Source: UBA1443 sp964445745 (GTDB taxonomy: Bacteria; Omnitrophota; Omnitrophia; Omnitrophales; Aquincolibacteriaceae). From it: a DNA stretch of 64,000 bases. The stretch spans positions 1-64,000 of the forward strand of contig CAYULU010000002.1 in NCBI GenBank assembly GCA_964445745.1. The letters run 5' to 3'. Both the position numbers and the translations under genes were made by a program. Positions within the stretch are counted from its first letter, which is position 1. Every line of letters starts with the position of its first letter. Below the pieces are notes generated by a model that saw only the letters and a program-made list of their open reading frames with translations, ran no database searches and was not told the origin of the DNA. Of this stretch, positions 9,447-17,986 are shown in pieces.

Positions 9447-9513
9447 TACCCAACAGAAATTTTTAGAAGCGGTCTCAAGCATTTACCGTTGGTATCGCAT
9501 ATCTACGCTAAAT
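9447..9513. other. Convergent spacer with possible half copy of the palindromic repeat
   Basis: The two flanking genes converge here. From 9464 the sequence begins TAGAAGCGGTCTCAAG and contains ACCGTTG, similar to one arm of the ~83-bp palindromic element found elsewhere in the window. The other arm is not recognisable, so this may be a decayed copy or chance. Confidence 0.3.
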
Positions 9514-10623
9514 TTATTCTGGCTTTTTAAAAATGCGGGGAAATGTCAGGGTAAATTTTGTTCCAACACCCAGCTGACTTTCTACGGCCACTGTCCCTCG
9601 GTGCATATTCACCGTGCGAGAAACCACCAGTAGCCCCAGTCCCGTCCCCCGCTTCCCTTTCGTGGAAAAAAACGCTTCGAAAAGTCGGGCTCTCACTTCT
9701 TCTGGCATCCCCGCGCCATTATCTTGAACCGCAACTTCATATTTTTCTGAATCCACCAACCTCGCAAAAACTTTAATACAGGCGTCGGGCTTATTCTTAA
9801 AAGCTTCAAAGGCATTTTTAACGAGGTTAAGGATCGCTCGATAAAGAGACCGGCTATCTCCCTGCACCTCAGGAAAATCTTCTTCCGCAGAAAACTCCAG
9901 CTTTACCGAATACGCTTCTGCCCTTTCTGAAAGATCATTTTTTAATTCTTCGATCAGCACGGGGATGTTCACAGCTTCCGGTTCAAGCTGGTAGTCCTTA
10001 CTCAGACTCGTAATCTCCCCAATAAAACCATCCATGTCCTTGAGGGTTTTCCCGAGCTTTTCAACCCCGTTAGTAAGAAATTTTTCGTTTTTCTCATAGA
10101 TGCCCATCCGGATCATTTCGTCGGAAAATTTTGCAAGCTGAAGAATATTTTTAATTTCATGAACGAGCATTGCCATCGTCTGCCCGATGGCCGCGAGTCG
10201 TTCCATCTTGATGTTTTCTTCAAAAAGCAAAATGTTTTTGAGAGCTCCTGAAAATTCAGACACAAAATCAAACCCCACTTCCAATTCCTTCGAAGTAAAA
10301 TCCTCATTCCGTTCAAAACACGCCAATCCAATGGACGTGTTGCGGGCAATCATGGGAAGAAAAAGCGTTCCTTTTTGGACAGAGGGCTTTCCTGTATCAA
10401 ATGCCTGTTGAGCCGATTGTAATAGTTGGGGCGAAACCTCTTTGGGACTCAAAATCGCCCCTTCGAGCCACAGCTGTTTATCGGGACCTGCAAGAAAAAG
10501 GTAGGCCTTCTGCGAAGGGATAAACTGGATGACCGTTTGGAGAAAAAACTCAATCAGGACACTTTTGTCGGTTATGGCGTCATAGATCCGACCAATCTCG
10601 TGAATCGCCTTTTCAGGTCCCAT
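9514..10623 (-). CDS. Soluble sensor histidine kinase with GAF-like N terminus
   Basis: A 369-residue kinase with no clear membrane segment. Residues 1-130 look like a GAF-type sensor. The H-box LVHEIKNILQ holds the autophosphorylated His near residue 155. The catalytic ATPase domain shows the N-box NLVKNAFEAF, the G1 box QDNGAGMPEE and the G2 box GTGLGLLVVSRTV. The signal and cognate regulator are unknown. Two orphan receiver proteins lie nearby (6.96 and 15.7 kb). It is transcribed towards the SpoIIE-phosphatase gene. Confidence 0.88.
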   Translation of the reverse strand: MGPEKAIHEIGRIYDAITDKSVLIEFFLQTVIQFIPSQKAYLFLAGPDKQLWLEGAILSPKEVSPQLLQSAQQAFDTGKPSVQKGTLFLPMIARNTSIGLACFERNEDFTSKELEVGFDFVSEFSGALKNILLFEENIKMERLAAIGQTMAMLVHEIKNILQLAKFSDEMIRMGIYEKNEKFLTNGVEKLGKTLKDMDGFIGEITSLSKDYQLEPEAVNIPVLIEELKNDLSERAEAYSVKLEFSAEEDFPEVQGDSRSLYRAILNLVKNAFEAFKNKPDACIKVFARLVDSEKYEVAVQDNGAGMPEEVRARLFEAFFSTKGKRGTGLGLLVVSRTVNMHRGTVAVESQLGVGTKFTLTFPRIFKKPE

Positions 10624-10783
10624 ACGAAAGAAGTTTAATCAATGCATTGTTGGATTGCAAGCACGCTCATCCGTTCGATCTAGATCCATAGATCTTATCA
10701 AACTCATTCTCAAGCCCATCTTCGCAAAGTCAGTCATTCATCATCCCGTACCATTGTCAAACCCCATTGAAAAATCTATCGAC
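10624..10783. other. Intergenic spacer, nothing firm
   Basis: About 160 bases between gatA and the histidine kinase gene. A GATCTAGATC palindrome with a neighbouring AGATCT lies around 10676-10697. I see no T-run terminator or convincing promoter. Confidence 0.3.
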
Positions 10784-12211
10784 TTAATCTAACTTTGGTT
10801 TCTTCTTGTAAACACCGGTTTCCTGTTCAAAAGTATAGGCGGCACGAAAAAGGGTTGCTTCGTCAAAGAGCCGCGTCATTAGCTGAAGACCGATCGGCAA
10901 TCCACCAGCCGTAAAACCACAGGGGACTGACATTGCCGGGATTCCAGCAAGATTGGCCGGTATGGTAAAAATATCGGATAGATACATAGCAATCGGGTCC
11001 TCAGTTTTTTCTCCTATTTTAAACGCTGGCGTGGGAGACGTCGGAGAAAGAATCACGTCAACTTCTTTGAAAGCCTTTTCGAAATCCTGCCGAATCAGGG
11101 TGCGAACTTTCTGCCCTTTCAGATAAAAAGCATCGTAATAACCCGCGGAGAGGACGAACGTCCCAAGCAAAATACGTCGCTTCGCCTCCTGGCCAAAACC
11201 GCGGTTACGAGTTTCAAAATACATCTCACGAAGATCCTTAGAAGGTATCCGGAATCCGTATTCGACCCCATCAAAACGTCCGAGATTGGAACTAGCCTCT
11301 GCCACGGCCACAATGTAATAAACCGCGACAGAATATTCCGTATGCGGAAGGGAAATCATCTTGATCTCTGCGCCAAGTTGCCTGTAAATTTCTCCCGCCT
11401 GACGTACGGCCTTTTCAACCTCGGGATCAATGCCCTCAATAAAATATTCTGTGGGCAATCCGATTCTGAGACCTTTGACCTGACGTCTGAGCGATTGAGT
11501 AAAATCCGGCACATCCTCAGGCGCTGATGTGGAATCTTTAAGATCATGTCCACTGATCACGTTCATCAAGATGGCCGCGTCCTCGACAGTTTTTGTAATG
11601 GGACCAATTTGATCAAAACTTGAGCCAAAGGCGATGAGCCCATAACGTGACACGCGGCCGTAGGTCGGCTTCACACCCACTACGCCGCACAGCGCGGCAG
11701 GTTGACGAATGGAACCTCCGGTGTCCGAACCAAGCGCCGCCACTGTCATGTCAGCCGCAACGGCCGCCGCAGATCCGCCGCTTGACCCACCGGAAACACG
11801 ATCAAAATCCCATGGGTTACGGCAAGCCCCGCAGGCTGACGTCTCACACGAGGATCCAAACGCAAATTCGTCCATGTTGCACTGATGGAAAATGGTGGCC
11901 CCTGCTGATTTGAGTTTTTCAATCACCGTAGCATTATAAGGCGGGACATGTTTCGCTAGAATTTTTGAAGCGCAAGTTACTTCCCGGCCTTCTATACAAA
12001 TATTGTCCTTGATGGAAATGGGGACACCTGCCAGGGGGGCTGGAGTGCCGGGGATCACCATCTTGTCTTGGAGCGGATCAAAACGTAAAAAAGCGTTGAT
12101 CCTGGGGTTGAGAGATCCCGCACGTTTCTGAAAGGCATCCAGAACCGGCTGAACCCCATTCTTTTTTGAGAATTCAATCGCTTCTTTAAGGGTGAGTTTT
12201 GTCAGATCCAT
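10784..12211 (-). CDS. gatA: Glutamyl/aspartyl-tRNA amidotransferase subunit A
   Basis: The amidase subunit of GatCAB, which releases ammonia from glutamine to convert Glu-tRNA(Gln) and/or Asp-tRNA(Asn) to the amidated form. The amidase signature is complete: the catalytic Lys in VPISIKDNI, and GGSSGGSAAAVAADM with ALGSDTGGSIRQPA carrying the cis-Ser and nucleophile Ser. The length of 475 residues is typical. It follows gatC after 69 bases that contain a strong CCCGGG hairpin. An AAGGA precedes the ATG. gatB is not in the window, so it must be encoded elsewhere. Confidence 0.96.
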   Translation of the reverse strand: MDLTKLTLKEAIEFSKKNGVQPVLDAFQKRAGSLNPRINAFLRFDPLQDKMVIPGTPAPLAGVPISIKDNICIEGREVTCASKILAKHVPPYNATVIEKLKSAGATIFHQCNMDEFAFGSSCETSACGACRNPWDFDRVSGGSSGGSAAAVAADMTVAALGSDTGGSIRQPAALCGVVGVKPTYGRVSRYGLIAFGSSFDQIGPITKTVEDAAILMNVISGHDLKDSTSAPEDVPDFTQSLRRQVKGLRIGLPTEYFIEGIDPEVEKAVRQAGEIYRQLGAEIKMISLPHTEYSVAVYYIVAVAEASSNLGRFDGVEYGFRIPSKDLREMYFETRNRGFGQEAKRRILLGTFVLSAGYYDAFYLKGQKVRTLIRQDFEKAFKEVDVILSPTSPTPAFKIGEKTEDPIAMYLSDIFTIPANLAGIPAMSVPCGFTAGGLPIGLQLMTRLFDEATLFRAAYTFEQETGVYKKKPKLD

Positions 12212-12222
12212 TTCGTCCTTCT

Positions 12223-12244
12223 CATCCCGGGCATTCCCGGGGTT
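12223..12244 (-). other. GC-rich hairpin between gatC and gatA
   Basis: On the transcribed strand CCCGGG-AATG-CCCGGG forms a self-complementary hairpin just upstream of the gatA ribosome-binding site. It lacks a T-run, so it more likely affects mRNA stability or gatA translation than termination. Confidence 0.45.
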
Positions 12245-12280
12245 TCAGTTGACTGCCCGATACCAAGCGCGAGTCCGGTC

Positions 12281-12565
12281 TCAATCTCGTTGCACAATTT
12301 TGGGAACTTTAAAAAAACGCCCCTCCACATATGGCGCATGCTCAATGGCCATTTCGGCGGCATTCGAAAGACTGGGGTCATCCTTCCGGCATACATTTTC
12401 CAGGTTGAGAACGTGACTTGTCGGCTCAATCTTTTTGGTATCAAGCTTGTCAAGTTTACTGACATAGCCCAGAATAGCCTCAAGATCTTTTTCAAGCTTG
12501 GGTTTTTCTTCGAGCGTAAGGTGAATCCTCGCAAGTTGCGAGATTTTATCAATATCGATGTTCAT
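12281..12565 (-). CDS. gatC: Glutamyl/aspartyl-tRNA amidotransferase subunit C
   Basis: The small 94-residue subunit that wraps around GatA and stabilises the GatCAB complex. It shows the family pattern: an N-terminal helix ISQLARIHLTLEEKPKLEKDLEAILGYV, the LDTKKIEPTSHVLNLENVCRKDDP segment, and a C-terminal EGRFFKVPKIV. GGAG precedes the ATG at 12565 by about five bases. It is first in a gatC-gatA pair. Confidence 0.93.
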   Translation of the reverse strand: MNIDIDKISQLARIHLTLEEKPKLEKDLEAILGYVSKLDKLDTKKIEPTSHVLNLENVCRKDDPSLSNAAEMAIEHAPYVEGRFFKVPKIVQRD

Positions 12566-12833
12566 GTTGACTCCATTTCAAATTCATGAAAAACCGTTCC
12601 GGATCTTCCGCACTTACCGGGTTTTCTTAAAGCAACCCGATACAATCTTTTCGAACCACACTCAAACCTATAGAACATCTCGAGCGGTCTGGAGAACGAT
12701 TCATTATTCAACATAATGCCCGAAGGCACAAAGAGTGTCAAATGGCACAGTTCCCATCGTTTAATTTATCGGTCTTTATTGTATCGATCTTTTAGAGCTG
12801 TCTGCATCAAACCGGAATTGCCGGTCGTAAAAA
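12566..12833. other. Intergenic spacer between thiF and gatC
   Basis: About 270 bases. Just after the thiF stop there is a small ACCGG/CCGGT hairpin without a clean T-run. The gatC promoter is presumably here, but I could not pick a convincing -35/-10 pair. No RNA gene was recognised. Confidence 0.3.
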
Positions 12834-13451
12834 TCAGACCCTGCCGCTCACGATATACTCCATCACCACATCTGCCTGCTTAGCGGCCGCGATACAAACC
12901 CGGGGGGCCACCGCAGGTGACTTTTCGACGTCCGACTTCAAATCACCCACAATCACAAGATTTTCCTTGATCCGATAAACGCGAATTTCGTCATTTGCCC
13001 CCACGCCTCCAATCCCCGAAGCCGCCACGAGCAACTTCCCGAGTGGTAAAAGCTCGGAGACAAAAAGACTTTTCATCTGGGGGCAATCCAGACATTCAAC
13101 CATCACATCACAACCCGAAAAAATCCGACTGATGTTGGAAGAACCCAGTTTGACATCGAAAGAGTCTATCCGCAAATTTTTCGAAATCCTGAGAAGATTG
13201 ATTTTAAGCGCCTCGACCTTTTTCATTCCAACCTGATCTTCAAAATAAGCCTGCCGATCCAGGTTAGCAACATCAACTTTATCAAAATCGGCTATCACGA
13301 AATCACGGAATCCAGCCCTCACCAACGCCACAGCACAATTCGATCCCAATCCTCCGGCACCGGCAATACCGATCTTCGCGCAAGCAATCTTCCGGAAACG
13401 ATCCAGGCCAAGCTTGTCTAGAAGATTTTTATCAAAACCACTCTGTTTCAT
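12834..13451 (-). CDS. thiF: ThiS adenylyltransferase, ThiF family 2
   Basis: An E1-like enzyme that activates the C-terminal Gly of the sulfur carrier ThiS by adenylation for thiazole synthesis. At 205 residues it is the short 'family 2' form typical of thiS-thiG-thiH-thiF clusters. Residues 28-40 (IGIAGAGGLGSNCA) form the ATP-binding Rossmann loop, followed by VDVANLDRQAYF. CDVMVECLDCPQMK is present, but the zinc CxxC pairs of MoeB/ThiF family 1 are absent, as usual for this form. It overlaps thiH by 4 bases. Confidence 0.9.
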   Translation of the reverse strand: MKQSGFDKNLLDKLGLDRFRKIACAKIGIAGAGGLGSNCAVALVRAGFRDFVIADFDKVDVANLDRQAYFEDQVGMKKVEALKINLLRISKNLRIDSFDVKLGSSNISRIFSGCDVMVECLDCPQMKSLFVSELLPLGKLLVAASGIGGVGANDEIRVYRIKENLVIVGDLKSDVEKSPAVAPRVCIAAAKQADVVMEYIVSGRV

Positions 13452-14560
13452 AACTGCATCCAGTCTTTTAGGACCGGCTGGTAGCCCTTGGCCACAAGCA
13501 TCGCCTTGATCTCCTCAACATTTCGCTCATCCGCAATCTTAAACTGCGCAGCATCTTCTTCATCGTGACATGCAACCGTGTGCCCGCCCACTTCTGTGGT
13601 CGACCCTGCCGACATACGTGTCACCCCAAGCGGGATCAGATTTTCACGCAACTGGGAGGATTCGCGAGTCGAAAGAGTTATCCCAAGCCGGGGCAAGAAC
13701 AGTCTCAGGGCCAGTATAATTTGAACAAGATCACGGTCGGACACTGGCTCAAACTCGCTAAAATCACCTTCATGAGGTCGAATGCGAGGAACAGAAGCGC
13801 TAATTTCTACATTCGGGAATCGATCCTGCAGATACCCGGCATGCATTCCAAGAAAAAAAGATTCCCGTCTCCAGTCACTTAACCCGAGCAAAGCCCCGAT
13901 GTTAACGTTCCGGAACGCACCGCGAGCCGCTCGCTCCGGCGCTCCAAGTCGAAATTGAAAATCTTTTTTAGGCCCCGCCTTATGCACGCGGTCGTAAACG
14001 GTTTCATGATAAGTTTCCTGATAGATCGTAAGACCGTCAACACCTTCGGCCGCGAGTTCAGCATACTCCTTCTCGTTCAGGGCATAAACTTCCGCTGAGA
14101 TAGAACTAAAATATTTTTTAAGAACTCTAACCGCCGACTTGATATAGGACAGCGGCGCATGAGTACGGGATCCCCCCGTCAGAATGAGGATGTGCTTCAG
14201 CCCTGTCGACGCGATATAAGCCGCTTCACGTTCAACTTCTTCCATGGTCAGAGTTTTTCGCGGGACATGATTTCGGGCGTTAAAACCACAATAAGAACAC
14301 TGATTTTCACAAAAATTAGACAGATAAAGCGGTGTGTAAAGTTGAATGACCCTGCCGAATTGGCTCAACGTGATTTCATGGGCCTTGCGAGCCATCAGCT
14401 CAAGGTCATCCGATGCTTTGGGAGACAGAAGAGTCAGAAGTCTTTCCGGCGAGCGAGCTTCTGATTCAACCGCCCGAATAACAGATTCCCTAGAAATCTG
14501 GTGAGCATCAAAATTCCGGAGACAAACCTCGCTTTTTTGAAGAGTTCTATAAAAAGTCAT
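13448..14560 (-). CDS. thiH: 2-iminoacetate synthase (radical SAM)
   Basis: A radical-SAM tyrosine lyase that makes dehydroglycine, the glycine-derived precursor of the thiamine thiazole ring in anaerobes and facultative organisms. The cluster-binding motif CENQCSYCGF (C-x3-C-x2-C) lies at about residue 87, preceded by the family-typical VIQLYTPLYLSNF. The biotin/thiamin-synthase-associated C-terminal region includes GVTRMSAGSTTEVGGH. Its 370 residues match the family. It sits between thiG and thiF and overlaps thiF by 4 bases. Use of ThiH rather than ThiO fits a low-oxygen lifestyle. Confidence 0.95.
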   Translation of the reverse strand: MTFYRTLQKSEVCLRNFDAHQISRESVIRAVESEARSPERLLTLLSPKASDDLELMARKAHEITLSQFGRVIQLYTPLYLSNFCENQCSYCGFNARNHVPRKTLTMEEVEREAAYIASTGLKHILILTGGSRTHAPLSYIKSAVRVLKKYFSSISAEVYALNEKEYAELAAEGVDGLTIYQETYHETVYDRVHKAGPKKDFQFRLGAPERAARGAFRNVNIGALLGLSDWRRESFFLGMHAGYLQDRFPNVEISASVPRIRPHEGDFSEFEPVSDRDLVQIILALRLFLPRLGITLSTRESSQLRENLIPLGVTRMSAGSTTEVGGHTVACHDEEDAAQFKIADERNVEEIKAMLVAKGYQPVLKDWMQL

Positions 14561-14592
14561 AATTTTTTACAATTAAAGGTGGAGATTCCTGT

Positions 14593-15372
14593 TTATTTTT
14601 CGTCAATCAAAAAACCAGTAAGAGGCGAGGAAGCGACTCCCGACAGTCCGCCCTTTCCCGGTATCCCGGCCCAATAGGCACGACGCCCAGCCATCACAGC
14701 ATCTCTGAAAGCTAAAGCCATTTGCACCGGATTTTCCGAAATGGCAACTGCAGTATTCACTAAAACTGCCGCACATCCCATTTCCATACATTCGCATGCC
14801 TGCGACGGACTGCCGATCCCTGCATCGACAATAACGGGTATTTTAATCTCACGGACCATAATCTCGACAAGTTCGCGGGTTTTGATACCGCGATTACTTC
14901 CGATCGGAGCACCTAGCGGCATCACGGCAGCCGCCCCGGCATCTTCCATACGACGTGCCACAGAAAGATCCGGGCTCATATAGGGAAGAACCACGAACCC
15001 TTCTTTGACAAGAACTTCAACCGCCTTCAGAGTTTCAAGATTTTCCGGCAAAAGATATTTGTTATCCTGCACCACCTCAATTTTAATCCAGTTCCCCGCT
15101 CCCCCGGCCTTGGCAAGACGGGCAATTCGGATCGCCTCGTCAGCATTACGGGCTCCGGAAGTATTGGTCATGAGACTACATTTCGGGGGAATAAAATCCA
15201 AAATATTGTCCGCCTGAGAACCAGGATCGACACGCCGAAGGGCTACGGTAACAATATCCGAACCCGATTCTTCGATCGCCCTTTTCATAACAGCGTAGTT
15301 TGCGAATTTTCCGGTCCCAAGCAAAAGACGACTCTGAAATTCACGTCCCCCCACTCTAAACAGATCTTCCAT
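14593..15372 (-). CDS. thiG: Thiazole synthase
   Basis: A TIM-barrel enzyme condensing deoxyxylulose phosphate, dehydroglycine and ThiS-thiocarboxylate into the thiazole moiety. Recognisable parts are FQSRLLLGTGKFANY, NTSGARNADEAIRIARLAK, the IKIEVVQDNKYLLPE region, GAPIGSNRG and DAGIGSPSQACECMEMGCAAVLVNTA. I place the start at the ATG at 15372, which gives the usual ~259 residues. The longer frame would read through thiS, and the perfect GGAGGAGG ribosome-binding site formed by the last thiS codons points to this ATG. Confidence 0.95.
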   Translation of the reverse strand: MEDLFRVGGREFQSRLLLGTGKFANYAVMKRAIEESGSDIVTVALRRVDPGSQADNILDFIPPKCSLMTNTSGARNADEAIRIARLAKAGGAGNWIKIEVVQDNKYLLPENLETLKAVEVLVKEGFVVLPYMSPDLSVARRMEDAGAAAVMPLGAPIGSNRGIKTRELVEIMVREIKIPVIVDAGIGSPSQACECMEMGCAAVLVNTAVAISENPVQMALAFRDAVMAGRRAYWAGIPGKGGLSGVASSPLTGFLIDEK

Positions 15373-15373
15373 T

Positions 15374-15574
15374 TCATCCTCCTCCGACAAAACTGATAAT
15401 TTCAAGTGTATCCTTCTCGGTAAGACGTACCGAACTCCAGGACGAGCGCGGCACAATCACCCCATTATATTCAATCACAACCCGGTCAAGTTGAAGACCC
15501 TTCCCCAAAACAAGCTCCTTGAGACTGAGCGGTTGATCAATCTGCTCTTCCTTGCCATTAACTCTGATAAGCAT
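15374..15574 (-). CDS. thiS: Sulfur carrier protein ThiS
   Basis: A 66-residue ubiquitin-like sulfur carrier ending in the required Gly-Gly (here Gly-Gly-Gly, FVGGG). The start at 15574 (MLIRVNGKE) gives the family length and has AAGGA about seven bases upstream; a longer frame to 15682 would overlap the promoter. The thiocarboxylated C-terminal Gly donates sulfur to ThiG. The GGA-GGA-GGA codons before the stop also serve as the Shine-Dalgarno sequence of thiG, whose ATG begins one base after the stop. Confidence 0.92.
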   Translation of the reverse strand: MLIRVNGKEEQIDQPLSLKELVLGKGLQLDRVVIEYNGVIVPRSSWSSVRLTEKDTLEIISFVGGG

Positions 15575-15631
15575 GAGTATGTTCCTTGGTGTGTCATCAC
15601 GGGGAAACTTATAAACCTGAAAGACAAGTTG

Positions 15632-15660
15632 ATTATAGCGGGAATGGCCCTGTGGCACAA
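15632..15660 (-). promoter_or_regulatory. Sigma-70-type promoter of the thiSGHF operon
   Basis: On the minus strand TTGTGC (15660-15655) and a perfect TATAAT (15637-15632) are 17 bases apart, placing the start site near 15625, about 50 bases before thiS. The leader is too short for a TPP riboswitch, and none of its conserved words is seen. Confidence 0.7.
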
Positions 15661-15680
15661 CCGGCTTGGAAATAGCCGGC
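15660..15680 (-). terminator. Hairpin after the receiver gene, no T-run
   Basis: GCCGGCT-ATTTCCA-AGCCGGT forms a 7-bp stem four bases after the receiver stop codon and abuts the thiS -35 element. Without a U-tract it would be a weak intrinsic terminator at best. Confidence 0.4.
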
Positions 15681-15684
15681 ACAC

Positions 15685-16053
15685 TTATTCAGGAAACAGG
15701 TCTGAAATAATTTCCAAAAGCTGTTCGACGTGGGGTTTGTGAATCACTCCGGTAGCTCCGGATTCCCTGGCCATATTGTCTAATTTTCCATCTTGGGAAG
15801 CCGTGAAAAGGAAGACGGGAATATCTTTAGTTTCCTGAAGAGCTTTGAGCCGTCGACAGGTCTCAAATCCGTCGAGATCCGGCATAATCACATCCAGGAG
15901 GATAATGTCGGGATTCCACGCTTGGGCTTTCGTAATCGCTTCTAACCCGCTGGAGGCAGTCTCAACGGTAAAACCCCGCGTTTCCAGACGGGTTTTCATA
16001 AGTTTTAACACCACCGGCTCATCGTCAACAAAAATTACTTTTTTGCTCATCAT
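15685..16053 (-). CDS. Stand-alone response-regulator receiver protein
   Basis: A CheY-like REC domain of 122 residues with no output domain. IFVDDEPVV carries the acidic pocket, IILLDVIMPDLDG the phosphoacceptor Asp near residue 55, VFLFTAS the switch Thr, and VIHKPH the conserved Lys-Pro. It lies between the thi operon and a CHASE2-GGDEF gene without being fused to either. A partner kinase is not identifiable from the sequence. Confidence 0.9.
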   Translation of the reverse strand: MMSKKVIFVDDEPVVLKLMKTRLETRGFTVETASSGLEAITKAQAWNPDIILLDVIMPDLDGFETCRRLKALQETKDIPVFLFTASQDGKLDNMARESGATGVIHKPHVEQLLEIISDLFPE

Positions 16054-16118
16054 CCATTACAACCCTTCCTAAGCTCAACCTTTCATCAATGCTAAATTCC
16101 CGCTCTTATTAAAAAGAC

Positions 16119-16202
16119 TAGAGTCGGTTTCACCCGTATTTCCAGCTTCTTGTTTATTCAGGGGGCGATCAATAAAAAAATGGGCTTATGAAACCGCTTC
16201 TA
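16119..16202. repeat. Palindromic dispersed repeat, copy B (diverged centre)
   Basis: An 84-bp element beginning TAGAGTCGGTTTCAC and ending CTTATGAAACCGCTTCTA, the same terminal inverted repeats as the copies at 41406 and 58947. The central stem is diverged. Its last bases supply the TAG stop codon of the diguanylate cyclase gene, so it directly abuts that reading frame. Confidence 0.75.
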
Positions 16203-17966
16203 TATCGCTTTTTCATCTTTTTCAACACAAGTGCGATTACGACCTTGCGTTTTAGCCCTGTAGAGCGCTTCGTCAGCACGGTGAACCATTAAATCGGGAA
16301 CCGTTTCAGTCGCCCCCAAGGTCGCAACCCCCAAGCTAAGCGTAAAAGGGATTTCCTTCCCTTCGAATACAAAGACCTCTTGTTCAACCCGCTTGCGAAG
16401 TTTCTCCCCAAAATTAAAAGCGGCATCAAGCAAGGAACAGTTCCTGATCAAAATGATAAATTCCTCCCCGCCGTAACGCCCGAGAGAGTAGGGCTCCTTC
16501 TTTTTCTTGGTATCCTCCGGGAACACTTCCCTCATCAGTTGGGCAAGTCTTTTCAATACAGCGTCCCCGGCAACGTGGCCGAAAGTATCATTAACTTTTT
16601 TGAAGAAATCAATGTCAAACAAGATCACAGACAACTCTGTCTTTTTCTTGTGGGATTCGATGACCGCATCATTAAGTAACATCCGGAAGTGGCGAATGAC
16701 GTAAAGACCGGTAAGCCCGTCGCGGGTCGCGAGTGTAAAAAGACGCTCCTGCTCCTTCTTTCCGATAGTTAACGTGAAGACAACGGAAGTAACAAATAGG
16801 GAAAAAATCAACAATAACGGGTTCAGTGCGAAGAACCAGACTCCTTGGGTTGAAAACATGACAAAAGCGAAAAGAATCCAGACAAACCCCCAGGCAAGCC
16901 CCATGATCAGTGAAAGAATCTGCTTAGAAAAAATAAAAATGAGCGAAGCAAAAAAACCAACCAGCAAAAGACTGATCAGGTTCGCCTTCTTGGAAGCCGG
17001 ATAAACAAACTGGTTAGTAAGAATACTGTTAAGGATATTGGTCTGAACACCCACAGCAGGGTAAACCTCTTCGAGAGGATTCGCTTTGATATCCGTCAGT
17101 CCGACCGCAGTCAGCCCGATCACGCAGATTTTCCCCTTGATGCGGTCGGGGGTAATAAGCGGTGTTTCGCCCGACTTTAAAGCGGCATAACTTTTAATGA
17201 GGTCAATAAATGAAATATGATTAAATGTATCTCTCCATTTACCGGCCCAGTTAATCATCATATTTCCATCCGAATCCGTCGGAAAAGGCAACTTTTTCGG
17301 ATGAGGCATCGACTTCCCAAGTGCGTCATAGGCTACCCGCAAAGCAATATAGGGTTGGATTTCATTGTTGTATTCCAGATAAGGGGTAATTCGCCGAAGT
17401 GTCCCGTCAGAATCCGGCACGACATTCACATGCCCCGTTCCTTTACTCAACATTTTAAATTCGGGCAAAGAATGGATCCACTCCCTTTGATCGTTGAAGG
17501 TCTCCAGAGCAGAAGGCAAATAAACCAGGCCTGATTCCTTCAGAGATTCGGCTAAAGATTCATCATCAAAGCTGGTGCTGGGTTCACTGAATATGACATC
17601 GAAGACAACGGCCCGAGCCCCCCACTCATGAAGAATATGGGTCAGTGCCGCGTGGTTGTGACGGGGCCATGGCCATCGCCCGATCACCTGGAGGCTATCT
17701 TCAGCCATATCAATATGCGTAATCGCGGCATGCTGCGTGATCGGTGGACGCTGACGGTAAAACAAGTCAAGAAATACATACTCCAGCCGCTGGAGTAGCC
17801 GGGAATCCATCATCATCATATGCCCCGCAATGATCGCTAGGCAAACCAGGAAATGAATCAAGTGAAGTCGGAAAGTGGTGCTGAGGTAAAAATGTATTTG
17901 CCTCTGCTTGCGACGGAAAAAATTTTCCGGTTTCAGCACCAGCCCCGAAGGAGGATTTTTTATCAT
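16200..17966 (-). CDS. Membrane CHASE2 sensor diguanylate cyclase
   Basis: A 588-residue protein predicted to make cyclic di-GMP in response to an extracytoplasmic signal. An N-terminal membrane anchor (residues about 28-50) precedes a CHASE2 domain with the typical IDMAEDSLQVIGRWPWPR and GARAVVFDVIFSEP wording. About three membrane helices follow at residues 330-410. The GGDEF domain has the active-site variant RYGGEEF near residue 497, preceded by VILFDIDFFKKVNDTFGH. An RxxD inhibitory site is not evident. The gene follows nth by 20 bases. Confidence 0.9.
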   Translation of the reverse strand: MIKNPPSGLVLKPENFFRRKQRQIHFYLSTTFRLHLIHFLVCLAIIAGHMMMMDSRLLQRLEYVFLDLFYRQRPPITQHAAITHIDMAEDSLQVIGRWPWPRHNHAALTHILHEWGARAVVFDVIFSEPSTSFDDESLAESLKESGLVYLPSALETFNDQREWIHSLPEFKMLSKGTGHVNVVPDSDGTLRRITPYLEYNNEIQPYIALRVAYDALGKSMPHPKKLPFPTDSDGNMMINWAGKWRDTFNHISFIDLIKSYAALKSGETPLITPDRIKGKICVIGLTAVGLTDIKANPLEEVYPAVGVQTNILNSILTNQFVYPASKKANLISLLLVGFFASLIFIFSKQILSLIMGLAWGFVWILFAFVMFSTQGVWFFALNPLLLIFSLFVTSVVFTLTIGKKEQERLFTLATRDGLTGLYVIRHFRMLLNDAVIESHKKKTELSVILFDIDFFKKVNDTFGHVAGDAVLKRLAQLMREVFPEDTKKKKEPYSLGRYGGEEFIILIRNCSLLDAAFNFGEKLRKRVEQEVFVFEGKEIPFTLSLGVATLGATETVPDLMVHRADEALYRAKTQGRNRTCVEKDEKAI

Positions 17967-17986
17967 ATTAACGCTCTTGATCCTTT

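Noticed and set aside
15575..15690. TPP riboswitch upstream of the thi operon
   Set aside because: None of the conserved TPP-aptamer words is present and the predicted leader is only about 50 bases.
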